Positions 45,043-54,287 of a DNA stretch of 64,000 nt are shown here, in pieces; positions within the stretch are counted from its first letter, which is position 1, and every line of letters starts with the position of its first letter. The position numbers and the translations under genes are program-made. The DNA is taken from the NCBI RefSeq assembly GCF_000169335.1, contig NZ_AAXW01000017.1:31544-95543 (forward strand). The letters are read 5' to 3'. This DNA comes from Crocosphaera chwakensis CCY0110 (GTDB lineage Bacteria > Cyanobacteriota > Cyanobacteriia > Cyanobacteriales > Microcystaceae). The notes beneath the pieces were generated by a model. That model was not told the origin of the DNA. It was given only the letters and a program-made list of their open reading frames with translations, and did not search any database.

Positions 45043-45729
45043 TTAATTTTTTTTTTGAGCAATTCTTAACTCATAAAAATATCCAGGTTCGTAGTCAAAT
45101 CCTTCAATGGAACCATAGAATAATGTCCAATCATCTTCTAAATTTTCTTTAATTTGTAAGCATTGTTGAGGTGCAACTCCAATACAATCTATGGTTTCAG
45201 GACTAAGATAAACTGTTTTTTCTACAGTTTTACTATTTTCGTTATTTGTCAATTTGAAGGTTAAAATACCAATTTCTTTTTGTTTGATATAAGCAATTTC
45301 TAATTCTCCTTTTGCATTGATACTATAAACTTTTGCCCCTTCTAAAGCAGATAAAAACAACATTTCTTGATTCATTATTTCTTCAGGACAAGCTTTACGG
45401 GTTGCAGCAATTAAACCCACTTTCATAGAGTTTTCTTGAACAGCATATCCTGCAGTATACCTGTTACAACTTCCGCTTCCTGAGAGTGCGTCTTTCTGAA
45501 AGGCAATCGTAGAGTTTTCTTTACTTAACACTTGATTTTCAGTCCAATTAATTAATTGCCATTCCGTTCCGACTAAGGGATTTTTCTTTTGATTTTCGTC
45601 TTGATTTTCCGTTGAGTTAGATGGGTTTTCATTAGCGATCACAGAATTAAATGATTCCAAAGAAACTAAAGAAATTGATAGGAGGATTACTCCTTTAATT
45701 ATTGTTTTCAGTCCATATTTATTAATCAT
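45043..45729 (-). CDS. META domain-DUF4377 protein, upstream part of a split gene
   Basis: A 228-residue exported protein. It has a signal peptide (residues 10-32), a META/HslJ domain (LVGTEWQLINW, SGSGSCNRYTAGY; about 50-150) and the beginning of DUF4377 (IDCIGVAPQQCLQIKE, GFDYEPGYFYELRI). It stops in QKKN directly after a run of ten A, in the middle of the DUF4377 domain. The following frame completes that domain and adds an LppP-like domain. HslJ-like domains occur in heat-induced or stress proteins of the envelope. The break is a real frameshift, programmed slippage or a sequencing error. Confidence 0.78.
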   Translation of the reverse strand: MINKYGLKTIIKGVILLSISLVSLESFNSVIANENPSNSTENQDENQKKNPLVGTEWQLINWTENQVLSKENSTIAFQKDALSGSGSCNRYTAGYAVQENSMKVGLIAATRKACPEEIMNQEMLFLSALEGAKVYSINAKGELEIAYIKQKEIGILTFKLTNNENSKTVEKTVYLSPETIDCIGVAPQQCLQIKENLEDDWTLFYGSIEGFDYEPGYFYELRIAQKKN

Positions 45730-45834
45730 TTTTAATTCAAAACCTTATCAATTCATTAAATTATTTCAATCTTGATCATTATAACAATTTTTTAGAGACT
45801 TGCTAAAAATCAATTGCTAACCAGATAAATCACC

Positions 45835-47376
45835 TCATTCAGTTAAATTTTTCTCCCTCAAAAAATCTTCTACCACTTTATTAACTGACTGTCTTTCGTG
45901 ATCAACCAGATAGTTAAGTTGCTGCATCTCTTCTGAAGAAATTTGTCCTGATAACTGTTGTATAATATTGCTGAGATTCGGATATTCTTTTAATGTTTCC
46001 TGATTAAAAACGGGAACTGCTTCGTAGGGAGGAAAATAATTTTTATTATCTTCTAACATCTCTAAGTTAAGAACACTTATAAGTCCATCCGTGGAATTTC
46101 CTGCTACTAAATCAACGTTATTTTCTGCCAAAGCACGATACATTAATCCTAATTCCATGGTTTTTGGTTGCTGCGCAAACTGTAAATTATAGGTCTTAGA
46201 AAGTCCAGGATAACCGTCTTCTCTGGCCAAAAATTCATAACTAAATCCTGCTGTCCATTCAGGGGTATATTGAGCCACATCTGAAATAGTTTTGATATTA
46301 TATTGTTTCGCATCTTCTTCTCTAATTAAAATAGCATAGGTATTTTCAAATCCTAGAGATGGCATCACTTCTAATTGATATTCTTGATTATAAACGTCCT
46401 TAACTTTTTGATAGACAAGATTAGGATCACTAATAGGTTTCCGTTCCAAAATAGCAGTAAAAGCGGTTCCCGTATATTCAATATAACCATCTATCTCTTG
46501 TGCTTTAACTGCTTCGTGACAGATAAAAGTACCCCCTAAATTAAAGCGACGATCTACTTTTAAATCGCTATTATTTTCAATTTGCTGTGCTACCATTTCC
46601 CCTAAAACAATTTGCTCAGTAAAGTTTTTTGAGCCAATAATAATTTGACCTTGTGACTGATTAATCCAACTAAATGCAATAAATCCCAGTGCAATAATTA
46701 AGAAAAAAAGAACCAAGAATTTTTGTTTATTTTTTTTCTTTTGTGTATCCGTTTGCGTCAAATTATTCTCTAACCAACCTAGTCCCCAATCTACTAATAA
46801 AGCAATAATAGCTGAAGGAATAGCACCAGCTAAAATCATGGTATTATCAACCGTAGATAGTCCTCTAAAAATAAAAACCCCTAATCCTCCTCCTCCTATA
46901 GCTGCTGCAATGGTAGCGATGCCAACACAAATAACAGCAGCAATTCTTACCCCTCCTAAAATCACTTTTAAGGCTAGAGGTAATTCAATTAAAAATAAAA
47001 TTTTCAAAGGGTCTAATCCTAGAGATTTACCAGCTTCTTTGACTCCTTTTTTAATTTGAGTAATACCAATATAAGTGTTTTTGATAATCGGTAGCAAAGC
47101 ATACAAAATTAAAGCAATGATTGCTGGTCGTTTTCCAATCCCTCCTAAAAAGGGTACTGTAATTAAAAAGCCGAATAAGGCTAAACTAGGAATAGTTTGG
47201 ACTGCATTAGTTACTAATAAAATAGGATTGGCCAATTTCGGATAGCGACTCATGATAATGCCTAAAGGAATACCTATCCCAGTAGCAACTATCATGGCAA
47301 TTAATACTAAGGTTATATGTTCTCCTGTTCGTAATAAAATAACCGATGTGGGAGGAATTGAAAGCAATAAATTCAT
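45835..47376 (-). CDS. Osmoprotectant ABC transporter permease-binding protein fusion
   Basis: A 513-residue fusion. The N-terminal half (about 1-210) is an OpuBB/ProW-type permease with six membrane segments and the EAA-like GVKEAGKSLGLDPLKILFLIELP loop pattern. After a segment at about 220-240, the C-terminal half (about 245-513) is an OpuAC-type binding domain for glycine betaine, choline or carnitine (IIGSKNFTEQIVLGEM, GTFICHEAVKAQEIDGYIEYTG). The ATPase subunit is not adjacent. Such uptake would aid salt tolerance. The ligand cannot be told. Confidence 0.9.
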   Translation of the reverse strand: MNLLLSIPPTSVILLRTGEHITLVLIAMIVATGIGIPLGIIMSRYPKLANPILLVTNAVQTIPSLALFGFLITVPFLGGIGKRPAIIALILYALLPIIKNTYIGITQIKKGVKEAGKSLGLDPLKILFLIELPLALKVILGGVRIAAVICVGIATIAAAIGGGGLGVFIFRGLSTVDNTMILAGAIPSAIIALLVDWGLGWLENNLTQTDTQKKKNKQKFLVLFFLIIALGFIAFSWINQSQGQIIIGSKNFTEQIVLGEMVAQQIENNSDLKVDRRFNLGGTFICHEAVKAQEIDGYIEYTGTAFTAILERKPISDPNLVYQKVKDVYNQEYQLEVMPSLGFENTYAILIREEDAKQYNIKTISDVAQYTPEWTAGFSYEFLAREDGYPGLSKTYNLQFAQQPKTMELGLMYRALAENNVDLVAGNSTDGLISVLNLEMLEDNKNYFPPYEAVPVFNQETLKEYPNLSNIIQQLSGQISSEEMQQLNYLVDHERQSVNKVVEDFLREKNLTE

Positions 47377-47417
47377 TATTTTACTCGATACTTGATACTT
47401 CTAAGAGATTATGACTC

Positions 47418-48398
47418 CTAAGAAAAATGCTGAAAACCCTTAGTTAAATTTAAGGCTTGTTGTTGATCGCCGTCTATTAATATTACTGATTTTTCTTCAA
47501 CAATTTTACCAATAATTTTGGCTTCTTGTCCTATTATCTCAACCAGTTTCTTAGCTGTTTTTTCTGCTAAACATAAGACTAATTCAAAATCTTCTCCTCC
47601 ATATAACACCCAATTCAAGGCTTGTTCTGAACTGAACCACTGTGATATTATAGAAACGCATGGTAAACAGGACAATTGTATCTGTGCGCCCACTCCACTC
47701 ATTGCACAAATCTGTATAACGGCATCCCCTAATCCATCACTACTATCCATTCCTGTAATGGTATGAGTGTCCATAATCTCCCAAAGATGGGGAATCAAAT
47801 CTAAACGGGGTATAGGATATTGATGAGCCTTAATTAACCTATTCTGGATATCTCTGTCTAGATTACTTGCTACAGTAGGGTTAAGCAACAATTCTAGTCC
47901 CCCTCGTGACATACCATGATATCCCGTGGTAATAATAACATCTCCAGGTTGAGCAGTTGAGCGTTTAATGATGTGATCAGGATCAACTTGACCTAAAGCA
48001 GTAATGCTTACTGTTGTTACTTCAGAGCGACAAATATCACCCCCGACAATGGGTGTATTGTATTCTCGTAAAAGATTACTCATACCCTGGTACAATTGTT
48101 CTACCCAATCTACAGGAAGATTTCCAGGCAAACTTAAGCCGATAACAATCCCGACAGGACTAGCTCCCATCGCTGCGAGATCGGATAAGTTAGCAGCGAT
48201 CGCACGCCAACCCACAGAGTCAGGGGGAGTTGTGGTTTGGCTAAAGTGTATCTTGTCCACTAAAACATCAGTGGTAACCACTAACTGCTGTTGAGGATCA
48301 ATAGATAAGACTGCTGCATCATCCCCAATTATATCATGGGGGCAAAAAGACTTTAACTTTTTAAGTAGTCCTTGTTCCCCAATATCTTTAATTTTCAT
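47418..48398 (-). CDS. thiL: Thiamine-monophosphate kinase
   Basis: A 326-residue ThiL that phosphorylates thiamine monophosphate to the active diphosphate. Motifs are DIGEQGLLKKL, IGDDAAVLSI (ATP/Mg site), TTDVLVDKIHF, NLSDLAAMGA, GGDICRS, GMDSSDGL and YGGEDFELVL. Length is normal. Its start codon overlaps the stop of the upstream permease gene by four bases, so the two are translationally coupled although functionally unrelated. Confidence 0.94.
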   Translation of the reverse strand: MKIKDIGEQGLLKKLKSFCPHDIIGDDAAVLSIDPQQQLVVTTDVLVDKIHFSQTTTPPDSVGWRAIAANLSDLAAMGASPVGIVIGLSLPGNLPVDWVEQLYQGMSNLLREYNTPIVGGDICRSEVTTVSITALGQVDPDHIIKRSTAQPGDVIITTGYHGMSRGGLELLLNPTVASNLDRDIQNRLIKAHQYPIPRLDLIPHLWEIMDTHTITGMDSSDGLGDAVIQICAMSGVGAQIQLSCLPCVSIISQWFSSEQALNWVLYGGEDFELVLCLAEKTAKKLVEIIGQEAKIIGKIVEEKSVILIDGDQQQALNLTKGFQHFS

Positions 48399-49267
48399 CG
48401 TTTATTGCGTAAAGTCGGGTTAAACATTTCACTAATACCTTCCCCGACAAAAGACAATCCCACAACCATCGATGTCATGGCCATTCCAGGGAATAAAGTT
48501 GTCCACCAAATACCCGTTGATAAGTCAGGTAATGCTTCTTTTAGATCATGACCCCACTCTGGAACTTCTTCGGGTAATCCTAACCCCAAAAATCCTAAAC
48601 CACCTAATACTAAAATAGCATCGGCTGCGTTCAAGGTAAAGACCACAGGAACACTTTGAATAACATTTAAAAATAAGTAGCGAGATAAAACACGGGTAGG
48701 AGTTGCTCCCATCGCTTTTGCTGCTTCGATAAATAACTCATTTTTTACACTGGTGGTATGATTACGAACGATTCGATAATATTGAGGAATGTAGGCAATA
48801 CTAACAGCGATCGCTACATTCAGAATTCCTCGTCCTAAAATAAAAGCCAAAGTCACAGACAATAATAGACCTGGAATTGTATAAATAGTATCCATAAAAA
48901 ACAATAATACTTTATCAACTTTCCCTCCTAAATACCCGCTAATTAAACCAAGAGGGACACCAATTAGCATTGATAAAAATGTTGCCAAAAAAACAACCTT
49001 TAAGGCAGCTTGTGAACCAAAAAGTGTACGAGAAAAAACATCATATCCTCGAACATTTGTGCCGAACCAATGACGTAAACTAGGAGACTCTCCAGGAATA
49101 TTACTTAATAAATCTCTGGGATCTTGTAACAAGCCAATTCCTTGTAAAATAGGAGCAAATAAAGCAATAAATAACCAAAATAATGTAACTAATACACCAA
49201 TACACATTAATTTTTGAGCAAGACTCAAACGAGAAAAACGCTCTATGGTAAGTTTCGAGGTTATCAT
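48395..49267 (-). CDS. DppC/OppC-type oligopeptide ABC transporter permease
   Basis: A 290-residue permease with six membrane segments. Its N-terminal extension (FWLFIALFAPILQGIGLL) and GTNVRGYDVFSRTLFGS are typical of the OppC family, and the EAA loop is EAAKAMGATPTRVLSRYLFLNV. The end, GLSFVGEGISEMFNP, is also typical. It is the probable partner of the fused ATPase at 18441-20084. No DppB or binding protein is near. It overlaps thiL by four bases. Confidence 0.92.
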   Translation of the reverse strand: MITSKLTIERFSRLSLAQKLMCIGVLVTLFWLFIALFAPILQGIGLLQDPRDLLSNIPGESPSLRHWFGTNVRGYDVFSRTLFGSQAALKVVFLATFLSMLIGVPLGLISGYLGGKVDKVLLFFMDTIYTIPGLLLSVTLAFILGRGILNVAIAVSIAYIPQYYRIVRNHTTSVKNELFIEAAKAMGATPTRVLSRYLFLNVIQSVPVVFTLNAADAILVLGGLGFLGLGLPEEVPEWGHDLKEALPDLSTGIWWTTLFPGMAMTSMVVGLSFVGEGISEMFNPTLRNKR

Positions 49268-49426
49268 AAGCTAATTATTTTCAAGGAATAGATACGAGAA
49301 AATTGTAACTCATTATGACAAAAGTCAGAACTATTATGTCGTCAATTTATTTTATTCTGGTATAATCTACATTGTTAGTTGTTCAATGTTCAAAGTTAAC
49401 TGTAATTACAATAGAAAAAATCATTT

Positions 49427-49747
49427 ATGTCTTCATCCTTTATTGTTGTGATTACAACAACATCAAAAAAAGAAGATGCTAATCAAATCGCAAAAACTTT
49501 GTTAGAAAAAAACCTAGCAGGTTGTATTCAAATCCTTGGTCCGATCAGTAGTCATTATTATTGGAAAAATGAACTATGTACCGATGAAGAATGGCTTTGT
49601 TTAATTAAAAGTAGTGAAAACAATTATCAAACGCTAGAGAAAACGATCCAAAATATTCACCCTTATGATGTTCCTGAAATTATTAGTTTATCGATTTTAG
49701 AAGGAAGTCAAGGTTATCTGAGTTGGTTAAATCAGCAACTTAAATAA
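49427..49747 (+). CDS. cutA: Divalent cation tolerance protein CutA
   Basis: A 106-residue CutA1 trimer-forming protein. Signatures are VVITTTSKKEDANQIAKTLL, KNLAGCIQI, YYWKNEL with an acidic residue near, and HPYDVPEIISL near the end. The family is linked to copper tolerance and resembles PII proteins in fold. It is complete. It lies 11 bases before the next gene on the same strand. Confidence 0.93.
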   Translation: MSSSFIVVITTTSKKEDANQIAKTLLEKNLAGCIQILGPISSHYYWKNELCTDEEWLCLIKSSENNYQTLEKTIQNIHPYDVPEIISLSILEGSQGYLSWLNQQLK

Positions 49748-49758
49748 TAGTTATTTTT

Positions 49759-50970
49759 ATGACCATTTCTAAATCTAATAAGCAATTAAATATTTCTCTT
49801 ATTGTTAGTGATTTATCCAGTAAAGGTGCAGGCCGTTGGGGTGGTGCAATTCGACCTTTTTTATTAGCACAAGCTTTACAAAAATTAGGTCATACCGTCA
49901 AGATTTTTGGTATTGCTTATGAAGAAAATGGGTTATCAGAGTTACCCCAGGATTTGCCCATTATATCTATTCCTTGTCCTTATTATGCAGGGTTTGGAGG
50001 AACATGGCGATCGCTGAAACAATTATTACCAAAAATTGATGGAGATATTCTTTACGCTGTCAAATTAAAACCCAGTAGTTATGGCATTGCTTTACTGAAA
50101 AAATATCTCAGTCATCGTCCTTTAATTGTCGATATTGATGATTGGGAAATGAGTTGGTTTGGAGGAGATGGTTGGCGATATAATTTTACTGTCAAAGGGT
50201 TTATTGAGGATTTATTCAAAGGGAATGCACCTTTGCAACATCCTGATCATCCTTTCTATTTACAACGGATAGAAAAATTAGTTTCTTTAGCGGATCAAGT
50301 TACCCTACATACCCAATTTATTCAACAACGGTTTGGAGGTATTTATGTTCCCAATGGTAAAGATACGGATTTATTTGATCCTCAAAAATATGATCCTCAA
50401 AAAAGCCGACAAAAATATAACTTAGAAAACTATAAAATTTTAATGTTTCCTGGCGCACCACGGCCTTATAAAGGGGTAGAAGATATTTTAATAGCTTTAG
50501 AAAAGCTGAATAATCCTGAGTTTAAATTAGTGATTGTTGGGGGTAGTCCCTATGACAATTATGATAAAAAGCTAGAAGAAACATGGGGAAAATGGCTAAT
50601 TCAACTACCGAAATCTCCTGTTGATGCTATGCCTGAAATTGTTTCGGCTGCCCATTTAGTGGTAGTTCCCCAACAGGATACACCAGCGACAAAAGCCCAA
50701 TTTCCCTTGAAATTGACTGATGGGATGGCTATGGCAAAACCGATTTTAGCCAGTAAAGTAGGAGATATACCTGAGATTTTAGGAGATACGGGTTACTTGG
50801 TTGATCCCAGTTGTCCTGACCAATTAGCTACTCAAATTGACTGGATTTTCAATCATTTAGAAGAAGCCCAAGCAAAAGGAAAACAAGCTAGAAAAAGGTG
50901 CATTAAAACATACAGTTTACAGTCAATGGCCACAATTTTATCTCAAATTTTAGAACCGTTTTGTTTCTAG
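49759..50970 (+). CDS. GT-B glycosyltransferase, family 4-like
   Basis: A 403-residue soluble or peripheral glycosyltransferase. The N-terminal Rossmann domain has SSKGAGRWGGAIRPFLLAQAL and DIDDWEMSWFGG. The C-terminal domain has YVPNGKDTDLFDP, FPGAPRPYKGVEDIL, LVIVGGSP and a donor-binding GMAMAKPILASKVGDIPEIL. It probably adds a sugar to an envelope lipid or exopolysaccharide. It may be cotranscribed with cutA. Donor and acceptor are unknown. Confidence 0.88.
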   Translation: MTISKSNKQLNISLIVSDLSSKGAGRWGGAIRPFLLAQALQKLGHTVKIFGIAYEENGLSELPQDLPIISIPCPYYAGFGGTWRSLKQLLPKIDGDILYAVKLKPSSYGIALLKKYLSHRPLIVDIDDWEMSWFGGDGWRYNFTVKGFIEDLFKGNAPLQHPDHPFYLQRIEKLVSLADQVTLHTQFIQQRFGGIYVPNGKDTDLFDPQKYDPQKSRQKYNLENYKILMFPGAPRPYKGVEDILIALEKLNNPEFKLVIVGGSPYDNYDKKLEETWGKWLIQLPKSPVDAMPEIVSAAHLVVVPQQDTPATKAQFPLKLTDGMAMAKPILASKVGDIPEILGDTGYLVDPSCPDQLATQIDWIFNHLEEAQAKGKQARKRCIKTYSLQSMATILSQILEPFCF

Positions 50971-51049
50971 TTATGAAGTAATGAAAGGTGTTCAGTTAAA
51001 TTTGATAGGATTGTGTTGTGTAAGGCAAGTTCTTAAACAGAGAGAGAAT

Positions 51050-51733
51050 TTAGTAAGCACCTGTTTTGTTAAAGACAACTAAAACAGTTTTGACAATTAG
51101 ATGGAGGTCATACCATAAAGACCACTTATTTTGATAGTTAATGTCCATTTTGACAATATCTTCAAAGTTTTTAACGCTAGAACGCCCATTTACTTGCCAT
51201 TCACCTGTTATTCCAGGCTTAACGTTAAGGCGTTGCCAATGATGAGGGTTATATTTTTCTACCTCATCTACAGTTGGAGGACGAGTTCCCACCAAACTCA
51301 TATCTCCCATTAAAACATTCCAGAACTGGGGAAATTCATCGAGACTGGTTTTTCTTAAAAACGCCCCTAAACAGGTAATACGAGGGTCATTAGTATTCTT
51401 AAAAATATGTCCTTCAGCTTCATTTTTTACTAAATGTTTCATTTTATCAGCCCCAACCACCATAGAACGAAATTTCCAAATGCGGAAGCGACGGCCATGT
51501 AAACCACAGCGAACTTGGCTGTAAAGTAAGGGACCTGGATCACTAATAAACATGATCACCATAATCGGAATAGCAATCATCCCAGTTATTATTAATCCAG
51601 CTAAAGCCCCAATAATATCGATTCCTCGCTTAAGTTTACTGTTGATCGAGGGATGGAAAGTGTTAAAGGGGTAAGTTGTTTGTGTCACAGCTACAGAAAG
51701 GGTATTTTTTTCTAAAAAAGTAGATGCTGTCAT
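51050..51733 (-). CDS. Bacterial sugar transferase (initiating phosphoglycosyltransferase)
   Basis: A 227-residue monotopic phosphoglycosyltransferase. It has a basic entry KLKRGIDIIGALAGL, a membrane-associated hairpin (about 35-65), DPGPLLYSQVRCGLHGRRF, IWKFRSMVVGAD, LRKTSLDEFPQFWNVLMGD (catalytic Asp-Glu), and SLVGTRPP with KPGITGEWQVNGR. It transfers a sugar phosphate to undecaprenyl phosphate to start exopolysaccharide repeats. It lacks the long N-terminal four-span region of WcaJ. It converges with the GT4-like gene. Confidence 0.92.
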   Translation of the reverse strand: MTASTFLEKNTLSVAVTQTTYPFNTFHPSINSKLKRGIDIIGALAGLIITGMIAIPIMVIMFISDPGPLLYSQVRCGLHGRRFRIWKFRSMVVGADKMKHLVKNEAEGHIFKNTNDPRITCLGAFLRKTSLDEFPQFWNVLMGDMSLVGTRPPTVDEVEKYNPHHWQRLNVKPGITGEWQVNGRSSVKNFEDIVKMDINYQNKWSLWYDLHLIVKTVLVVFNKTGAY

Positions 51734-51898
51734 GGTTTTACTTAATCGGTCTTTGCTCTCCTGATTACCAGGATAAAAGAGAGATGTTAGTTTTCATGTC
51801 AGCGTTGATGTTATTGTTTGTATAACTTTGTGGATAAATTCAGGTTAAGAAGACTGATACACTGGTCATGATGTGTAAATTATTAGGTCAAACTAATT

Positions 51899-52081
51899 AT
51901 GACAACCCATTTTATTGAAGCCGAAATCGATCTTCAGCAAACCCATCTGACTCTCAAAGAGGCTGTAGAAGAAGCCTTACAAGAACAAGGGGCACCTCTA
52001 CGTTGGGCGATTACAAAAGTGAACAAAGAAAAACAAACTGCTCAAGTAGAAGCGATTGTCACTACAGCGAACAGTCAATAG
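51899..52081 (+). CDS. Small conserved-looking hypothetical protein
   Basis: A 60-residue soluble protein (FIEAEIDLQQTHLTLKEAVE, then APLRWAITKVNKEKQTAQVEA) with a predicted helix and beta hairpin. Spacing suggests it is in line with the DUF3326 gene 53 bases downstream. The intervening bases contain short AACTGGTAA-type direct repeats. No family is recognised. Confidence 0.6.
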   Translation: MTTHFIEAEIDLQQTHLTLKEAVEEALQEQGAPLRWAITKVNKEKQTAQVEAIVTTANSQ

Positions 52082-52134
52082 TAGTCAACCAATTTAACTG
52101 GTAAGTGATAACCGATAACTGGTAACTGGTTGTA

Positions 52135-53187
52135 ATGATTCATCGTCCTTATACCGTTGTACTAATCGTTCCCACTGGGATTGGGGCAGCTATTGGTGGA
52201 TATGCTGGGGATGCTTTACCCGTAGCTAAAGCCATGGCGAAAGTCTGCGATCGCTTGATTACCCACCCTAATGTTCTCAATGGAGCGCAACTCTATTGGC
52301 CCTTAGACAATACCTTGTATGTCGAAGGGTATGGCTTAGATCGCTTTGCTGAAGGAAACTGGGGTTTAAACCCTGTTCACCAGAACCGAGTGGGGTTAAT
52401 TTTAGATCGAGGGATCGAACCTGAATTAAGAACCCGCCATATTCAAGCAGCAGATGCCACTAGAGCAACCTTAGGGCTAACGTTAACGGATTATGTGGTA
52501 ACAGATATCCCTCTTGAGGTAGAATTACGTACCGCCAATTCTGGGGCGAGTTGGGGAACCATTAGCCATCCCGATAGTTTGCTGAGGGCTGCACAAAAGT
52601 TAATCACCAAAAGTAAAGCAGAGGCGATCGCTGTTGTCGCCCGTTTTCCTGATGATGTGGATAGTTTAGTCTTAGATAATTATCGTCATGGACAAGGGGT
52701 TGATCCCTTAGCCGGGGTAGAAGCGGTGATTTCTCACCTCGTCGTCCGCGAATTTCGTATTCCCTGCGCCCATGCGCCGGCTCTAGAGCCATTACCAGTG
52801 GATGATACCATTTCCCCCCGTGCAGCAGCAGAAGAATTAGGTTATACATTTTTACCCTGTGTGTTAGTGGGGTTAAGCCGTGCGCCTCAATTTGTTACTC
52901 AACCTCAGTCTCAGAGTATTTGGGTTGATCAAGTGGATGCGCTGGTCATTCCTCACACAGCTTGTGGCGGTAGTGGGATACTCAGTTTTAGTCAACGTAA
53001 CACCCGTATCATCACCGTTACCGACAATACAACGACCCTGAATGTGACCCCCGAAAACTTAGGAATGGAGGCAATTACGGTAAACTCATATTTAGAGGCG
53101 TTGGGTGTTTTGTCAGCTCATAAAGCTGGTATTAGTATTGATGCCTTACGTCCTGTTGTTTGCTCTATTTCTCAAGCCTGTGACTAA
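52135..53187 (+). CDS. DUF3326 family protein
   Basis: A 350-residue protein of the DUF3326 family. It opens with VVLIVPTGIGAAIGGYAGDALPVAKAMA, then contains ITHPNVLNGAQLYWPLDN, HGQGVDPLAGVEAVISHLV, and IPHTACGGSGILSFSQRNT. Such conserved Gly-rich loops hint at a nucleotide- or cofactor-binding enzyme, but no activity is known to me. It is found in cyanobacteria and plants. Its 3' end overlaps the possible GTG start of the next gene. Confidence 0.85.
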   Translation: MIHRPYTVVLIVPTGIGAAIGGYAGDALPVAKAMAKVCDRLITHPNVLNGAQLYWPLDNTLYVEGYGLDRFAEGNWGLNPVHQNRVGLILDRGIEPELRTRHIQAADATRATLGLTLTDYVVTDIPLEVELRTANSGASWGTISHPDSLLRAAQKLITKSKAEAIAVVARFPDDVDSLVLDNYRHGQGVDPLAGVEAVISHLVVREFRIPCAHAPALEPLPVDDTISPRAAAEELGYTFLPCVLVGLSRAPQFVTQPQSQSIWVDQVDALVIPHTACGGSGILSFSQRNTRIITVTDNTTTLNVTPENLGMEAITVNSYLEALGVLSAHKAGISIDALRPVVCSISQACD

Positions 53188-53773
53188 TCCAAACTCCTCC
53201 GATATGGAACCGTTAACCCGTACCCAGATTTTAGTGGTTATGGGAGTAACGGCTATTATTTTGTTAATTATTGCTAAAGTGTGGCAATACTTTGGCTCCA
53301 TTGCTTTAATCAAGATTCAATTATCTACTGATGGGCTGTTGTATGGAGCTAGTTTAGCTGGTGTGATCATTATTGCGAGTAGTCTTGTTTATCGTGTGTG
53401 GCCTGCTTATCGTCAAAGTGCAGATTCTTATTTAGAATTGGTCTTAAAACCTTTAGTCTGGCCAGATTTAATTTGGTTAGGTTTATTACCTGGCCTTAGT
53501 GAAGAATTACTATTTCGCGGAGTAATGTTACCGGCCTTAGGATACGATTTACTAGCGGTCATTTTATCTAGTTTAGTGTTTGGTGTATTACATTTAAGTG
53601 GCTCCCAACAGTGGCCTTATGTGGTTTGGGCAAGTTTGGTAGGATTTGCCCTTGGTTATAGTGCTTTAATGACTGATAATCTATTAGTTCCGATCACCGC
53701 TCATATTATTACTAATTGGATGTCAAGTGCGCTATGGAAGTTTAATAATAGAACCAGTGATGTTTCTTCTTAG
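53180..53773 (+). CDS. CPBP intramembrane metalloprotease family protein
   Basis: About 197 residues with five to six membrane segments and the CPBP (Abi, Rce1-like) motifs: EELLFRG (Glu-Glu and Arg), FGVLHL (His), and PITAHIITNW (His and Asn). Family members are proteases or prenyl-protein peptidases; here the substrate is unknown. I prefer the GTG that overlaps the DUF3326 stop; an ATG at 53204 is the alternative. The frame opening upstream at 53105 lies within DUF3326 and is not used. Confidence 0.85.
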   Translation: MTNPNSSDMEPLTRTQILVVMGVTAIILLIIAKVWQYFGSIALIKIQLSTDGLLYGASLAGVIIIASSLVYRVWPAYRQSADSYLELVLKPLVWPDLIWLGLLPGLSEELLFRGVMLPALGYDLLAVILSSLVFGVLHLSGSQQWPYVVWASLVGFALGYSALMTDNLLVPITAHIITNWMSSALWKFNNRTSDVSS

Positions 53774-53803
53774 TTAATTGTTGCATTTAATTTTTACGAT
53801 TGT

Positions 53804-54253
53804 ATGGAAGTTCAATTTAGAGAGTTTAATCCGTTTGATCTATGGATTTGGTTAGAATTTGAAACCGTTCCTTCTCCTATGGAAAGACAATATGTAGAAG
53901 AGGTTTTTAACTCCTGGTTTTATTTAGGTAAATTGGGAGGATTTAATGCTGAAAATCTCCAAGTCCAAGATATGGGGGTTGAAATTAGTTATATGGATTA
54001 CGATACCAAAGTTTCTGATGAAATGATGATGGCACCGATGCACAATATGGCTGAATTTGAATACGAAGGGATTTGGGGTCGTTGTTGGTTTGATCTGGGA
54101 ACCAGTGATTTAATTGCCCTCGATATTTTAATCAATGCTTTGACTCAATTAAGTCGAGAATTAATTGTTATTAAAAACTTAATTATTGGGGGAGAAAATG
54201 AAGATTGGCCGATTACGAATAAGCGACAGGCAATGTTCGCTGAGGAGAATTAA
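53804..54253 (+). CDS. DUF3531 family protein
   Basis: A 149-residue acidic soluble protein, the DUF3531 family of cyanobacteria and plastids. It has EFNPFDLWIWLEFETVPS at the start, then VEEVFNSWFYLGKLGGFNAENLQ and FEYEGIWGRCWFDLGTSD. Function is unknown. It follows the CPBP gene by 30 bases and is probably in the same transcript. Confidence 0.85.
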   Translation: MEVQFREFNPFDLWIWLEFETVPSPMERQYVEEVFNSWFYLGKLGGFNAENLQVQDMGVEISYMDYDTKVSDEMMMAPMHNMAEFEYEGIWGRCWFDLGTSDLIALDILINALTQLSRELIVIKNLIIGGENEDWPITNKRQAMFAEEN

Positions 54254-54287
54254 TCCGAGTTCGGTGTTAGAGGTTTGCCGATCAAAG

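Noticed and set aside
52082..52134. AACTGGTAA direct repeats
   Set aside because: Short, imperfect spacer repeats typical of cyanobacterial intergenic DNA; too few units to call a functional array.
53105..53179. Upstream extension of the CPBP protease frame
   Set aside because: It lies entirely inside the well-supported DUF3326 gene and adds no conserved sequence.
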